Origin: Bryopsis sp. KO-2023
Taxonomy: Eukaryota; Chlorophyta; Ulvophyceae; Bryopsidales; Bryopsidaceae
Reading direction: 5' to 3'
DNA: 64,000 bases
NCBI GenBank assembly: GCA_030272585.1
Contig: BSYQ01000002.1
Location: forward strand, 8,184,001 to 8,248,000
The position numbers and the translations under genes are program-made. The notes below the pieces were generated by a model, which did no database searches, was not told where the DNA came from, and worked only from the letters and a program-made list of their open reading frames with translations. Positions 11,091-22,940 of this stretch are shown in pieces. Position 1 is the stretch's first letter. Each line of letters starts with the position of its first letter.

Positions 11091-11911
11091 TGGCCCCATT
11101 TTCAAAAATATGTTTAACAAAGTGAAGGATTTTGGAAAAAAATACATCATGTGGCTTTCTCTCGTTCAGGTATGCGCACTTTGGTTCAACAAGGGACACA
11201 CTGTATGTGGACCTATAAGGCATGAAAGAGAGGGCACCCATAGAAAGAGCAAGGCTCAATCGAATGCTGTAGAAATCTCTGCATGGAATTTCGCTCGGAG
11301 AATGAGGGATCATTAGAAGAGGTGTTGGTGCAGCAGCTGCAGACCTTCCTTGATAAAAAAACCCAGAGACCCGAATATATCCACAGATGTTTTCTGATCA
11401 AACAACACTTGCCTTGGAAATTCTTGTGGCCACAATGCATATGTTCATTTTAAGATCAAAGATATAGGTTTGGCTGTGGGGTCATGGTCTAGATGTGAAT
11501 ACTCTTGGAAGAACAACAAAAAAGAGGAAGGAAAGAAAAATTAAAAGTTCTCGATCCTCTCAGACATCTAGATCTTTTAAAAGAATCTTGATATATCCGG
11601 AAACAAACGGGACGGCACCACGGAAAGAGATCGTACCTAGGTCTACAAATATCACCGTTCATCTGCTCCTCAGTAAGTAATTCGATCGAGTGAAAGCCCT
11701 GCCAAGCAACTTAAACCCTCAAACAAAAAGAAAAAGGTTTTCAACCCAGATCAAGCGCACCCTATACGATTTCGTGCATCGTCTTTCTCCTTAAAGAACT
11801 TTTTTTGAGTTTTACTAACATCAGCCCAATCGTTTCTGGACTGTTGACAGTCGAAGCTGTTTCCCAACAAACGAGACTCACAGAAACAAGGGCCGCCCTC
11901 ACCCAATTGAG
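11091..11911. other. No recognisable gene
   Basis: Intergenic DNA between repeat A and the 3' end of the bestrophin-like gene. No supportable feature. Confidence 0.45.
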
Positions 11912-13844
11912 TCAATTCCAAATGTTAGGTCTCCCGCTCTCGGACGGTCGTCGGATAACAAGAAAGGGCTTTTCATTGGAACGGCGCCTTCTAACACCAC
12001 CCGGTTTTGTTTCCCGGCGGATAGATATTTCAGAGGTGTTGACGCTTTCGTGTTGTCCCTGGTGGAATAAGTCTTGCACCTTAGCAGTGATTTTCCGGCA
12101 TATCGATTCCAGGGGCAAAACATCGAACGGCTTTTCCAGATGAATGGCGAATGCTTCAACACTCATTGCAACGAGGGAAAGGAAGAACATTCCCGGTATC
12201 GTCCAAGCTTTGCAGGAGTTTGCAACGAGCACTGGGAGAAGACTCAACCAGACTTCTAAGAAGCACGTTGCATGCCTGAAAACACGCACAAAATTCAATC
12301 GGAACTTTGTTTCTCTCCACGGCCACACAGGGGAGGCACAGGAACAACCAAAACGGCGAAAGACGAGAAGTTCATGTCGACTGTTTTGTTTCTTTACAAG
12401 AGGACAGTTGGGTGCGCTGGTACCTTGAGAGCTCGACTAGGGCAGGTCGTCGTTTGAGTCTTTCGCATCGGTCGACTATATCAGCGAAAAACGCGATGTT
12501 GCGGTCCATGCTCTTGGACGCTTTCAGCGGCATGTTTGACGAATTCACTGATTTCGAAGATGCCTGAAGGCAGAAGTTTGGTAGATTCTCGCAGCTCATC
12601 TGCAATCACAAGCATCCAAAGTATTGCGTAACAGAATCACAGCTTTTCACAAGGAAACGACACTTTCAAAAAACTGAAAACATAGATGAAGCTGGAACTC
12701 ATGTCTCACCAGGCTCGCGAGCTCCTTGTCGGTCAATATGATATCCAAAGGAAAAAAATTCTTGACTTTCCTCGCCTTATATTTCACTTCTTTTCCTTCG
12801 GCAAGGTGGATACGGAGGCTGTGAGCGAAGGCGATGATCCACTTACCGAACTGCTCTCTCTCTTTGCCATCCTCCATATACTTCTTTGCCTGAATATTCA
12901 TAAAACGATTATTGAACGGCGTGGAGTTTTTTTTCACACCACGATGCCTTGTGAGCAATCTCCACATAAAACAAAGTGTCTCAGGTCGATTTGCACGCAC
13001 GAGTTTTGTGACGTCTCTGGATCGGTAGAGCAATGCGGTCCAAGCGATGTGCGCCTCACGCCATCGAGTGTACATGGCTCTCACTCTCAACGCCAGCATC
13101 AGTGCCAGTGCGAAACAGCAGAGAGTGGCAACAGTCCCACCCGCTGGAACACTCAGGGCGGGCAAAAAGTGCGAGAGAATGCCGTTTTCTCCGCACACTC
13201 TAGAGGCCTCCACGACTGGAAAAAACAACATCATCATCAAATGGAAAGAAACACATTTTTGGCTTGCAGAGTAGACCTCATAATTGGACCCAAACTACCT
13301 GCTGCCATGGAGGTGAAGAATAAAGCTGGCGATAGTGTTTCTTTGGACGTCAGGTCCCTGCACACACACCACGTCTTCAGTGATATGGATCCCAGTTGGA
13401 AACAAACCACGGCACCTTAAGAATTTCCATCACTGGTTCAGTACCACAACTCACTGTGGAGGGCGTCGGAGATCGCACCATTTCCGAAGGACGTCGCCAA
13501 TCTGCTACACAAAACGATCGTCAGAAAACGCAGAATGAAACGAACACCACCAATCGTAGCGTGCACTCTATCCGCACCAGTCTTAACCTATCTCCATTTT
13601 CAAGTAGCGTGTCAGAGAACCATCGCCTGTCGTCGCACTCTTTGGGGACTTCTCCCCCATACGACACAATATCGTCGTAAGGAGTGGGCGCCGAATTGAT
13701 CCTCAGTCCACGAGCATTCCTAGGAGAGAATGTCCTTTTTGGGCGTCGAAATTCGGCCGTCGACAACATCTGTCGGCGTGAAAAAGGGGCTCTCGACACG
13801 GAACGAGAAGAGGGACACGATATAACTATGAGAGGGTGAGCCAT
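11912..13844 (-). CDS. Bestrophin-like chloride channel (multi-exon)
   Basis: Three exons join in phase: 12710-13215 (acceptor TTTTTTCCAG, donor GTGAGA), 12424-12599 (acceptor GATTGCAG, donor GTACCA) and 11912-12275 (acceptor GTTTTCAG, stop TGA). They encode the conserved bestrophin blocks in order: a helix with LALRVRAMYTRWREAHIAW, then KSMDRNIAFF and DRCERLKRRP, then SCKAWTIPGMFFLSLVAM and KPFDVLPLESICRKI. The family forms pentameric anion channels in plasma, organelle or thylakoid membranes. The 5' exon begins at ATG 13844 with a Ser/Arg-rich leader (CPSSRSVSRAPFSRR) that could be an organelle-targeting peptide. Splicing between about 13550 and 13215 is unresolved, and exon 12710-13215 may hide a 48-nt in-frame intron. 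Family call firm; N-terminus and location uncertain. Confidence 0.8.
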
Positions 13845-14253
13845 ATTCGAAAAAGTGCACCAATGCTCTCGGATTGGAAAAAGTCAAAACCAAAGATATG
13901 AGGGTAAACGCGCCGCCGAAACGGTTACAACCGTGCAATCAGTTACGAGGATGTTAAGAATTCATGAGGGAAGGCGACGTAACATGGCGGCGCATACTAA
14001 TCAGGGTCGATCCTTAATTTCCAGACAAAAAAGGCAACAAGTGGATCCGAATGCCATCAAGTATCTTGGCACGAGTTGGGCACTGGGGCTCCCATAGCAT
14101 CGATCGTGTAAAATAGTCGTCGTTGAAGCCACAGATGACGTCGATCGCGCCATTACAAGTCTAGACAGGTCGGGTGTCGAGTAAAATATGATGCACATAT
14201 CGCTTCTCTGTCACGTTCGTTCGACAATTAGAACGCCACGGGCAGTCGCAGAC
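13845..14253. other. No separate gene resolved
   Basis: 5' flank of the bestrophin-like gene, running into the Helitron fragment. Some plus-strand codons just before 14254 may be older Helitron sequence, but the homology to copy 2 stops at about 14254. Confidence 0.4.
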
Positions 14254-15370
14254 AACCATGTGGGCCGTGTGGAATTGGATGTGTGAGAGCTCACGGCTCC
14301 GTAGGGGGAAGTTCTCAATGTGATAAAAACTACCCTGAACCCTATTGCGATGAAACAACTTGGGATGAAGAGAATATATATCCCACGTATCGTCGCCGAT
14401 CTCCACAAAATGGTGGGCGTGTTCATAGACACAATGGAAGGAATATTGACAACCGATGGGTTGTGCCTTACAATGCATATCTTTGCCTCCGCTTCAATGC
14501 ACATATTAATGTGGAAGCGTGTGCTTCGACATTGTCTACAAAATATTTGTATAAATATATACACAAGGGGGAAGATAGAGCGATGGTGGAAGTGAGAAGG
14601 GATGAAAGAAATGGCCGTCCAATTGATGAGATTGAAGAATATCAAGACTTTCGATCAATTGGTGCAAGTGAAGCATGTTGGCGAATTTTCAGATTTGATA
14701 TTAGTGATCGATATCCAGCCGTCACAGCCCTGAGATTTCATCTTGAGGATCGACAAATGGTATATTTTGAAGAAGGCCAAGAGAGAGATATTGCGCAAAG
14801 AAGTAAAAATTATACGGCATTAGCGATGTCAATGAGGTAGTTAGCTACCCCATCGACAATCGAAATGCCAAAATTCCCATGGTGGGCGAATCCTCATCGG
14901 ATGACGAGACCCCCCGGGATCAACCGGGGGACGACCTTGGTTGCACCATCGTTGCCATCATGGGTGCCAAGTGTCGTGCCAGAGTGGGGGCCACCCACTC
15001 TGGCGGATCAACGTCATGATCGAAAATATGTTTTGACCCGATTAGTGCCGGGTTAGTTGATTTTTAATTTCTCTCTCCTGTACATTTCAGCAGTCGTCGA
15101 GCGCGTTTTTTTCCCTCATGATGTGACTTAGAAACTCATCCTTTTTTTTTGGTATGTACATACAGCGGTGCGCACGCCCTGGACGCACGGGAGTCGGCCT
15201 TGGCCAAGACGCGGAAACTGCCAAAGGTGTGGCCCAAATTCGCCTGAGCTCGAAATATTCCGAGCACCCAAAGGAAAAGAATGTGTCAGGGGGTTGATTT
15301 TGAAATGGAGGCCTCGAGCGCGACCCCTTTCAGCACACGAAGGTGCAGCGGATGGAACGCGTGTTTTTTC
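14254..15370 (+). mobile_element. Helitron-derived fragment, copy 1
   Basis: About 1.1 kb repeated in inverted orientation at 34951-36071. It contains a Helitron Rep/helicase N-terminal coding piece (14283-14840) followed by a conserved non-coding tail with two hairpins (CCCCCGG/CCGGGGG near 14911-14930 and CCAGAGTGGG/CCCACTCTGG near 14977-15001). No helicase domain and no certain Helitron 3' end are visible, so it is a partial or rearranged copy. Confidence 0.75.
14283..14840 (+). pseudogene. Helitron_like_N (Rep/helicase) coding fragment
   Basis: The frame reads CDKNYPEPYCDET, YPTYRRRSPQNGGR, NRWVVPYNAYLCLRFNAHIN and KYLYKYIHKGEDR, the hallmark blocks of the Hel N-terminal domain that precedes the Helitron helicase. 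Both ends are missing: it starts inside the Cys block and stops at TAG 14838-14840 just after the NYTALAM block, where full proteins continue into the helicase. The inverted copy at 35484-36182 encodes nearly the same protein. The frame stays open in both copies despite truncation, so the duplication is fairly recent. Confidence 0.8.
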
Positions 15371-16129
15371 TGGTAGACTTGGTGCTGTCGGATTGATCGA
15401 CGTTGATGATCCGACAAGTCGACAGAGGGTCGGGATCAAATTTCTCTGCAGTGGGTGGAAGAGTGACTGTGCAAATTTTCTTTCCTTTCAATTGACCCCC
15501 TGGTTTTGAGACTTTCCTTGGAGTGGGCCGAATGTGGTCGAGAAAAAACAAAGGTACATCGGCCTGGTGTCGGCTTATTTTTTTTCGAATGCGCATTGGG
15601 GGGTTCCGACTTCAGCCCCACATTTTTTTCTACTGACAGGACGTCGGTATTGCATTCGGCCACTCCATTGAGAGGCGATTGGGACGACGCCATCCAAGGG
15701 TTGCTGGATTCAGAGGGCGACTGTTTCCTGCAGACGTAGTCTGACAGCTCTGCGCCCCCTCAAGGCGCTCGTGGTGAAGCTTGTCAGCCTGTCGAAAATT
15801 TGATACACCTGGGGGGCGGAATTTTGCTTTCTTTCATGAAAAAGCAAGAACAAAACCTCTGTGAAATGGAAAAAAGTTGGTGTGGTCTGGATTTACCTGA
15901 CTAAATATCCCACCATAAATTATATTTCCCAAGAAATCAAGCATTGTGGAAGATCAACTTTTAAATTGAACATTTCAGTTTTCTCCTCATCTATTGTCTG
16001 AATCTGAATGTGCATGTGTATTTCCGATCAATGTCGATTTGATGGAGGTGGATTTGAATTTCGTTTTGAAAATGCTAAAAGCTAAGATGGTGAAAACCTG
16101 AAGGTGGTTTTCTGATTATTGACAAGGGG
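15371..16129. other. No recognisable gene
   Basis: Intergenic DNA. A piece around 15430-15600 is weakly shared with 31990-32200. No coding evidence. Confidence 0.45.
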
Positions 16130-17440
16130 GGTGGACTGCAGACAAACGAAAGCCGGAATCCACTGGACTCTCAAATTCAATGAGCAGCAACAAGAGCCCC
16201 GTATCAAAAGGACTGCAGGAATAACCGGAGGGCTTTATAGATCAGGTTAGTTTTCACCCACCCATCTGCTGGAAAAAAAAAAAAAGAAAACAAGAGGGAA
16301 GAAGGAAAAAGAGTGGCAGTGGATAATCCAGCCCTCTAAAGGGAGGGGTTCCTTTGATTTGGGGGAGAATAGGGACAAAGAAAAATTGGGGATAAGTATT
16401 GTCAATGACTCTTTTTTTTGGTGGGTCACTGACCCACAAAATATCAACAGCTGGTCCTGCATTAGAACTCTTTTGAAACACTCTTTTTCACTCAAAATTG
16501 ATTACGATTCTGCATTGGGCTGTGGACAGGGGTTGTCACATCGGATCGGGTTTTAGCTAATGTGGATACTTTCATTCAAAACAAGGTGAGGGGAAAAAGA
16601 GGTTTCAAAAGTGAAAAAAAAACTTTGTTTATATTTTGGGAAAGAAGCATGCATGGATTTCTTGTGGGGGTGCCTTTTTTTCACTTGAAATCCAGTTTTC
16701 TCTGAATTACTTTTCCCTGCAAGGGATTTCATTGTGCATGTTTCGGTTAGACCCTGAAACAAAAAAACAGGGATGACCAAAAGGAACCTTTCAAAACAAA
16801 AGGATAAGCCAAATCCATCAGAGTCGCTGGAGTGTTTTGTGCCTAGTTGCAGTCAGTTACACATTTGTCTTTTTCCAAATTTAATTAAAACACACACATG
16901 GACAATGATATTTTTTCTTGTCTCCCTCAAACCAAACCAAACCAAACCAAAATTACATGCGCAGAAGCCCGGGCCTCTATTGCAAGTATTGGCCTCTTTG
17001 AATGACAGTCATTGTTTGTAGAACCGGACTAGTGTAATAAAGCCTCTATTGCAAGTATCTCCCCCACATGTGTAACCCTTTCATTCATTCCCCATGTAGT
17101 CTGACATCCAGAAGGCTGATTCTGCCAGCTCCCCCCCCCCCCTGGTTAGAAAAAAGAAAAAGAAAAAACAAAGGAAGCGGCGGTGGGTGAATTGGTGGAC
17201 TCCGGAACACCTAAGAATGTTAAAAAAGGCTGGACCACCATGCACCTGCCAGCCCAAATGAAGCCGGAGAACAATGGAGTTGAAAAAACTTCTCCTGCTG
17301 GGCACGTGATAGGGGTAAAATGCCAATGGCTGGTTCCCCCTTCTTAGATAAGGGTTGAAAAGGGATCAGCAGGGGGTCAAAATTGGGACCTGCAAACTTG
17401 ATTTCTAGAAAAATATACTTTCGGTTTGCTGGCCCGATTT
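16130..17440 (+). repeat. Dispersed repeat family A, copy 2
   Basis: Longest copy of the family also present at 10145-11090 and 22150-22510. It runs directly into repeat B at about 17440. Small T-runs and a CAAAC microsatellite occur inside. No conserved frame. Confidence 0.7.
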
Positions 17441-18640
17441 TCAGGAGTCTGTTTAACATAGATCAACTAATATAGAAAAAAAGAATTCATCATGTGGCTT
17501 TCTCTCGTTCAGTTATGTGCACTTTGGTTCAGCCAGGGACCATGCTTTTCCAGCACCAATGATGCCTTTTTTTTCTTTTGACAGTTTGTGGTTGCTTTCC
17601 TTACAGGCAATTTCTTTGTGCATTTTTTTAAACTGCTAGATCATCTTTCACTAACACAGTGGTATGGAAAAAAGAGATACCGCATTTTTTGACGTATAGT
17701 TTGCATGTGTGTGGTGTTTTTTCTTCCTGGGAAGGGGGGAGGATCCTCCACTCAGTTTAATAATGATAATAATTCGATGAACTGTCTTGAACTGGGGGCA
17801 GATTTTCTCGGAAATGAGTGTTTTATCTTTAAAACAAGAATAGATGAGGTCCATAATGGACAAGGAAGCCTTGGATTTAAAAAAAAGGAGGAAAATTATA
17901 TTATCCTTGTCAGAAAAAAGGGGGTATTTTTCTGAAATAAAATAAAATCGTTCTGCTTATTTCAGTGGGTTCTTTTTTTTCGTTTTTGAATCTCTTTTTG
18001 TGGTGAACAGACTTTCTTCGGTTAACTTATTTTTAACAGAGCCCTCCAAAACCTTTTTGCATTTTTGGGGTTTGGTCTGTATTTTTTCGGGGATATTCTG
18101 ATGTTCTTAGTAAAGATTCTTATGATGGTGAGGGTCACCATGGTGGTTTTCCTAGATACTTCGTTACTTCCGTTAGGGGTGTGTTTGTGTGTGTCCAATG
18201 GTTTTTGTTTTTTGTTTTTTGTTTTTGTGTCCAATGTTGTTTTTTGTTTTTTTTACAGAAATTTCCATACAGACCCAAATTTTTTGTTTGTGTGTGTGTG
18301 CTGGGGGGGGGGAGAGTAAATCTGTGTCATCAGAAATCTATCGGCTGGGTTTTGTTGGGTAAACTTTTTCTGTTTGTGTTTGAACACAAAAAAAAAATTC
18401 TGGCAGCATGATGGGGTCTATTTGGGAGGCGTTTTTGAGAATGTTTTTCAGGTTCTGGTGAATGATAGGCAATTTTCAGACTGTAGTGTATTTTTCCTCT
18501 TACTCCCTTTCGAGATCTCAGCTGATTTTGTATTTCGAATCAGCTGCAAAATTTGGGTGAGGGAAAAAGAGTGAGATACTGATTGGTCAGTCAGAGGAAA
18601 GAGAAAACCTTGGTTGGTAGGAACTGAGGTGACCACCAAT
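17440..18640 (+). repeat. Dispersed repeat family B, copy 1
   Basis: Matches 33690-34700 in inverted orientation, and parts of 22510-22940 and 28690-29220. Landmarks: TGTTTAACATAGATCAACT, GTGAGGGTCACCATGGTGG and the GCAAAATTTGGG...GAGATACT end. Families A and B occur together in the same order in at least three places, so they may be one composite element. Confidence 0.7.
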
Positions 18641-19015
18641 AAAGATCTAACTGCTCCACGGTTTTTCTGAGACGATTCTTATCGCCAGCTTTCTGACGCC
18701 GAAAAATACTTCCTCCGTGGAATTTCGACTCTTTACTGTACGAAGGAGAGAAGAAGAATATGGTCGAGCTAAAGAAGGAAAGCACTTCAATCAGGCCATT
18801 GCAACCCCCAGCTGCAATTGAGCTAGCCCAATCAAATCATGAGTCAGTGAAAGAAGGTGTTTTTCTTTGATAAAAAAACACTCCACTTTCGGGACACAAA
18901 GCTAGCTTTCTACCCCACATGCACGCAAAATACCACATACGCTACAAGACCAGCGCTTTAACGCAAAAAAAACGAAAAGTAACGGGAGATATTGATCCAA
19001 AACAAAACGTAAAAA
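18641..19015. other. Shared tail of repeat B, otherwise empty
   Basis: The first 60-70 bases (AATAAAGATCTAA...GACGATTC) recur at 22900-22960. No gene. Confidence 0.45.
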
Positions 19016-19105
19016 ATGTGGGAGGTGGGATTTGAACCTCCGCCTACTGCTGTCCCGCGAAACGTACGCTCCTGTCCGGGCCACCGTACGGTGAGTAGGC
19101 ACGTT
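19016..19105 (-). tRNA. tRNA-like relic, type unassigned
   Basis: On the minus strand an A-box-like GGTGGCCCGGACAGGAG is followed by a perfect B-box GGTTCAAATCC and a 3' acceptor-like CTCCCACA before a T-run. The T-stem GGAGG/CCCAC is broken and no matching 5' acceptor exists, so this is a tRNA pseudogene or tRNA-derived repeat. Confidence 0.35.
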
Positions 19106-19149
19106 CAGAAAGGCTGCTTTCGACACATAATCCAATCTCCAACATCACC

Positions 19150-19935
19150 GGTGTGTCACCTGCTTGCACCGGCGATTGTGCCGGTTCGAACGATGACTCC
19201 TCATCGTTGAGGCTTCTCTTCTTGAAGTCGAAGCCAGTCGAGCGCCACCAAAGGGCCGACCAACCCCGGCGGCGACAACACATCGCTGATAACTCAGTTC
19301 GAAGAGATGTCTCTTTCGCTCGTTCCTGGTTCGCAAAAAGAAAGCTACCCGTTTCTTTCCAGAACACTGCACTTTGTATTGGTGAATAAAACGCTCCGTG
19401 CACAACTGATCATCCATCCCTGCACCTTCTTCACGCTCGCCATCTGTTCTGGTGAGAGCGAGTCGAGGCCGCGGCAGGATTCTTTTACAATAGAGTAGTT
19501 AAAACGTTCGCTCGATATGCGAGCGTCGTTATTTCGAAGCTATAGTTTCGTGTGAATACGGTGCCTTCCAGGTGCGGCTGACCTGCCGCCACACCTGCGA
19601 ACACACCTTTCGAGCCTTCTTTCGTCTTTTTCGAACCGTTGTTTTTTTCTCGTCGTCGACCCAAACTGCGAAACTGCCACAACAAACACCGCGAGAGGCA
19701 TGCCGAAAAAAATCCTGACGTACCGCACCAAGACATACAAGAAGAGCCTAACCGAGCGCGACTCCGCGACCGCCACCACCGCCGTCGACGGACTTGGCGG
19801 GACTTTTCACGGTTTGGTCGTCCACGCCCGCTTCGACTCCGGTGAAGACGGAAACGAACGTCAAAAAGAGAATCGAGGGAAAAAAAGAATCCCCTGGCAT
19901 GCACGTTACATATTGAAATGGTTTTGAAACGGATC
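19150..19935 (-). other. Possible gene, GC-rich, unresolved
   Basis: Markedly more GC-rich than its neighbours, with overlapping open minus frames (19044-19403, 19485-20072, 19540-19779). One frame near 19800-19900 encodes a hydrophobic stretch ending VFTGVEAG that could be a signal peptide, and another (19540-19779) encodes a hydrophobic segment FFGMPLAVFVVAVSQF followed by basic residues. They could be exons of one gene, but I found no consistent splice chain and no recognisable domain. Confidence 0.3.
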
Positions 19936-20027
19936 GTGGAGAACAGATTCTGACCGGGTCCGTAGAGTGGATGGATCGTCGCGACTAGAATTGCCAATCG
20001 GCGGGGGTTCGAATCCCCCTCTCCACA
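19936..20027 (+). tRNA. tRNA-like pol III locus, unassigned, with enlarged D region
   Basis: A 7-bp acceptor GTGGAGA/TCTCCAC encloses a perfect T-arm GGGGG-TTCGAAT-CCCCC and a T6 terminator at 20031-20036. A stem GGTCC/GGATC fits a D- or anticodon-type arm, but about 13 extra bases sit between it and the acceptor, and the rest does not fold as a normal anticodon arm. A locus at 33192-33270 (minus) shares TCTGACCGG, GATCGTCGC and the T-arm. Either an unusual tRNA or a tRNA-derived small RNA. Confidence 0.4.
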
Positions 20028-20030
20028 CTC

Positions 20031-20036
20031 TTTTTT
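20031..20036 (+). terminator. Pol III T6 terminator
   Basis: Run of six T residues four bases after the acceptor stem of the tRNA-like locus 19936-20027, as expected for RNA polymerase III. Confidence 0.45.
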
Positions 20037-20150
20037 CTTTGAAAATGAAATTTCACACAACAAAGCACCCAATTGTGGTTGGATATATATTTTCCGGGGA
20101 TTGACTAAGTGAGATGCATTCTTTTTAACGCCAGGTTTTGAGGATGAGCA

Positions 20151-21417
20151 ATGAAGTGCAAAGTGCGGCAGCAGCTGATCCAGGATTTGTTAGGCGAGCT
20201 CGATAGAAAGAACGCGAGAATTGCCGACCTGGAAGCTGCTGCAGGTGGGCAGCTACAGTTCCAGCAGGGCGATTGAAAAGGAAGCGCTTTTCATATTTAC
20301 TGGTTCCAGGGGATCTGAAAAAACCTGCATCTTGTTGACAAGAATAACGCCACGAGTGCGCTCTCCCAAGCTTTTTTATGAGCTGAACTGAATTGAGCTT
20401 AAGTATGGAACACTTATAAGTGTTCCATCCTTGACTACAATCCACCCTAGTTCGTTGTTGTTTGCGTCTGCAGGACAAAACTTTCCAAAAGATTTACTGT
20501 TTCCGAGGCCTGCTGAAGATGTAAGAAATTTCGTATCCATAACACAACGAAGGCGGCTCTGCAACTAAAGCTTTTTGTTTTTCCAGAAGGAAGAGATGGA
20601 AAATGAGCCTCTGGAAGCGTGCAAACGCGAGAGGCCTCCCGTTGGTGAGGTGAGGTTATGATCTGGCTATGGCGACCTGCTCAAGTGTAAATGGATTCCA
20701 GATTCTAGACCTGGCTATTCGGATTGGTGTGGGGATCTCACTCAGTTTCACCCAAATTAATGGTACCCTTTTTTCTTCCAGCTGTTTAAGCTTTTTGGAG
20801 ATACAGTGAAATTCTTCCAGGCTCATGGGGACGAACCGTTGGCCTGTGCAACACATGCCTCAGAGATTATCAAAGCACTCACCAGGAATGGTGAGTTAAT
20901 CAAATTTTTTGACCGACATTTTTTTGTTTTTTTTTATGGTACTAATAAGAGCAAGTAAGCAATTCCTTGCCTTCACAGAGACAAGAAAACATTCTGAATG
21001 CAGAGTAGTATATTTGGCATTGTTTTCTTTTTTGAACCTATCCACTTGTAATGTAACTTGCCCTACTACAAGGCCCCAGCGTTTTGTTTTGTTTCGACTG
21101 GAAGGATCCCCTGTGCATTGTTTTACGAAAAGGAGTGGGGATTAATTGCCTCCTTTTGATTGGGACAAATCAAAGAGGATTTGTCTTCAGGTCACTGTTT
21201 TGCCAATGGGATCAAAACTATTTGCAATTCTTTCCGTGCACCAATTTTTTTTCTAGGATTCAACAAAACGCGCACACAAAGGCACCGAAAACAACAGCAG
21301 TTTTTCCCCAACATGCATGAAAAGTCCCCCAGAAAAAGTGAAAGTAAAATCGAAAAAAAAACAAAACCCCGCCGGCGGTTTCAGCACCGGCGGCTACGAC
21401 CTCCCTGGCGCATCTGA
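20151..21417 (+). CDS. Five-exon gene, small basic coiled-coil protein, function unknown
   Basis: Exons 20151-20244, 20474-20520, 20587-20649, 20782-20890 and 21257-21417 join with every phase matching and canonical borders (donors GTGGGC, GTAAGA, GTGAGG, GTGAGT; acceptors TCTGCAG, TTCCAG, CTTCCAG, TTCTAG). The product is 157 residues: an amphipathic start (QLIQDLLGELDRKNARIADL), an acidic middle, a conserved-looking helix block (LFKLFGDTVKFFQAHGDEP) and a Lys/Arg-rich tail ending in PRRRFQHRRLRPPWRI. The tail could be nuclear or nucleic-acid binding; that is inference. I do not recognise the family. ATG 20151 is chosen because it opens the phase-consistent chain, although an upstream ATG at 20143 in another frame could act as a short upstream ORF. 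A TATATAT run lies at about 20084-20090. Confidence 0.72.
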
Positions 21418-22149
21418 TCATCCCTGTCAGTTCGAGAGTGAAGGTTCGAACCCGGGACCGGGTGGCCAGGGATCCTCTAGCAGATCCCCTTGACCAGCGG
21501 GCGAACGATGACATGCAGCGATGTCGCACTCAAGTACCCCCCCCTCCAAGGATGATTCACCCAACCGCCAGAAACTCGGTCGGCACTCCGACGTCTTCGA
21601 TGACGTCCCCGGTCCAAACCAGCTGTCAATCCGAATCGCTGTCCTCGCGATGCTCACGCGTGGTGGTGACCAAAGCCACCAAAGAGTCAGGTGAGTGAGA
21701 GTGCGGGTAGCTGTTGTGTGGGGGACGGAGGAACGCTTTCCTGTTCTGGAGAAGCTCGATCGAGTTCTCACGGTTTGGGTATGCAACCAAACGCACCAAC
21801 GGGTGCCATGGTTTTGGCGCGCCGCGTCTGAGCAGGTGTGGATTTCCCCTCGAAAGGGACGTCAGTCAGTCAGACTGTTGGGTGCAGCCAAAACCAGCTT
21901 TTCCAAGCTGGTTGGAAAAGTAGATGGGTGGTGATTGGGTGGTTTCTGGTTGGAGCTGGCTGGAACATATATACTGATTGGCTTACTCCAAGTATTTGCT
22001 TCTTCTTTCTTCGTTCAACTTCCCTCTAGACATTTTTTCTCTCAGCAGAGCTTCCCATTCTAAAAAAAGAAAAGAGCTTTTTTTCTCCTTTGAAACTCCC
22101 TCCCTCCCACTGACCACACTCATAACATCACCCAAGCTAGCCTAGCAAC
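21418..22149. other. No resolved gene; tRNA-like relic
   Basis: A minus-strand B-box (GGTTCGAACC at about 21445) with a D-like GCTGGTCAAGGGG suggests another tRNA relic around 21425-21500. The plus frame 21438-21698 ends at a good donor (AGTCAG|GTGAGT at about 21690), so it might be an exon, but no partner exon is convincing. Confidence 0.35.
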
Positions 22150-22940
22150 CCCTTTTCTTTTCTTTCTCCCCCATGTAGGATGACATCCAGAAGCCTGACC
22201 TCTCCCCCCCCCCTTGGAAATAAAAAAAGAAAAAAAACAATAAAAAAGGAAGGAAGCGGCGATGGTTGGATTGTTGGACTCCAGAAAACTCGAGGATGTT
22301 AAAAAGGATGGACCACCATGCACCTGCCAAGCCAAAAAAGACTGCAGAAACATAAAGTCAGGAAAACTCCTCCTGCTGGGCATAGGGTTAAAATGCCAAC
22401 AGCTCCCTTCCTAGATAAAGGTTGAAAAGGGATCAGCAGGGGATCAAAAATTGGGACCAGCAGCAGCAAACTTGATTTCTGGAAAAAATACTTGTGGTTG
22501 GCTGGCCCGATTTTCAGGAGTCTGTTTAACATAGATCAACTGATATAGAAAAAAAAAATACATCATGTGGCAATCTCTTGCGCAGGTATGTGCAATTTGG
22601 TTCAGCAAGGGAACAAGTTTTTCCAGCACCAATGACGCCCTTTTTCTTTAAACAATTTGTGGTCGCTTTCCTTACAGGAAATTTCTTTGCTGCAATTTTT
22701 TCAAATGCTAGACTATCTTTTACAAACACAGAGGTATGAAAAAAAGAGATACCGCATTTATTGCATTTCACTGTGGTGGTTTTCCTAGATACGGTACTTC
22801 ATTACATAGGGAAGTTAGGGTAGGGGGAGGGGAAAAGAGTGAGATACTTAGTGGGTCAGTCAGAGAAAAGAGAAAACCTTGAGCGGTAGGAACTGAGGTG
22901 ACCACGAATAAAGATCTAAGTGCTCTACGGTTTTCGTGGG
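22150..22940 (+). repeat. Dispersed repeats A and B, copy 3 (shortened)
   Basis: Joins the distal part of family A (22150-22510) to parts of family B (22510-22940), in the same order as at 16130-18640 but with most of B deleted. Confidence 0.7.

Noticed and set aside
14211..14645. Minus-strand frame opposite the Helitron piece
   Set aside because: Shadow of the Hel-N coding strand; hydrophobic by complement.
19936..20027. tmRNA or permuted tRNA gene
   Set aside because: Acceptor halves are in normal order and the locus is too short for tmRNA; no downstream 5' half.
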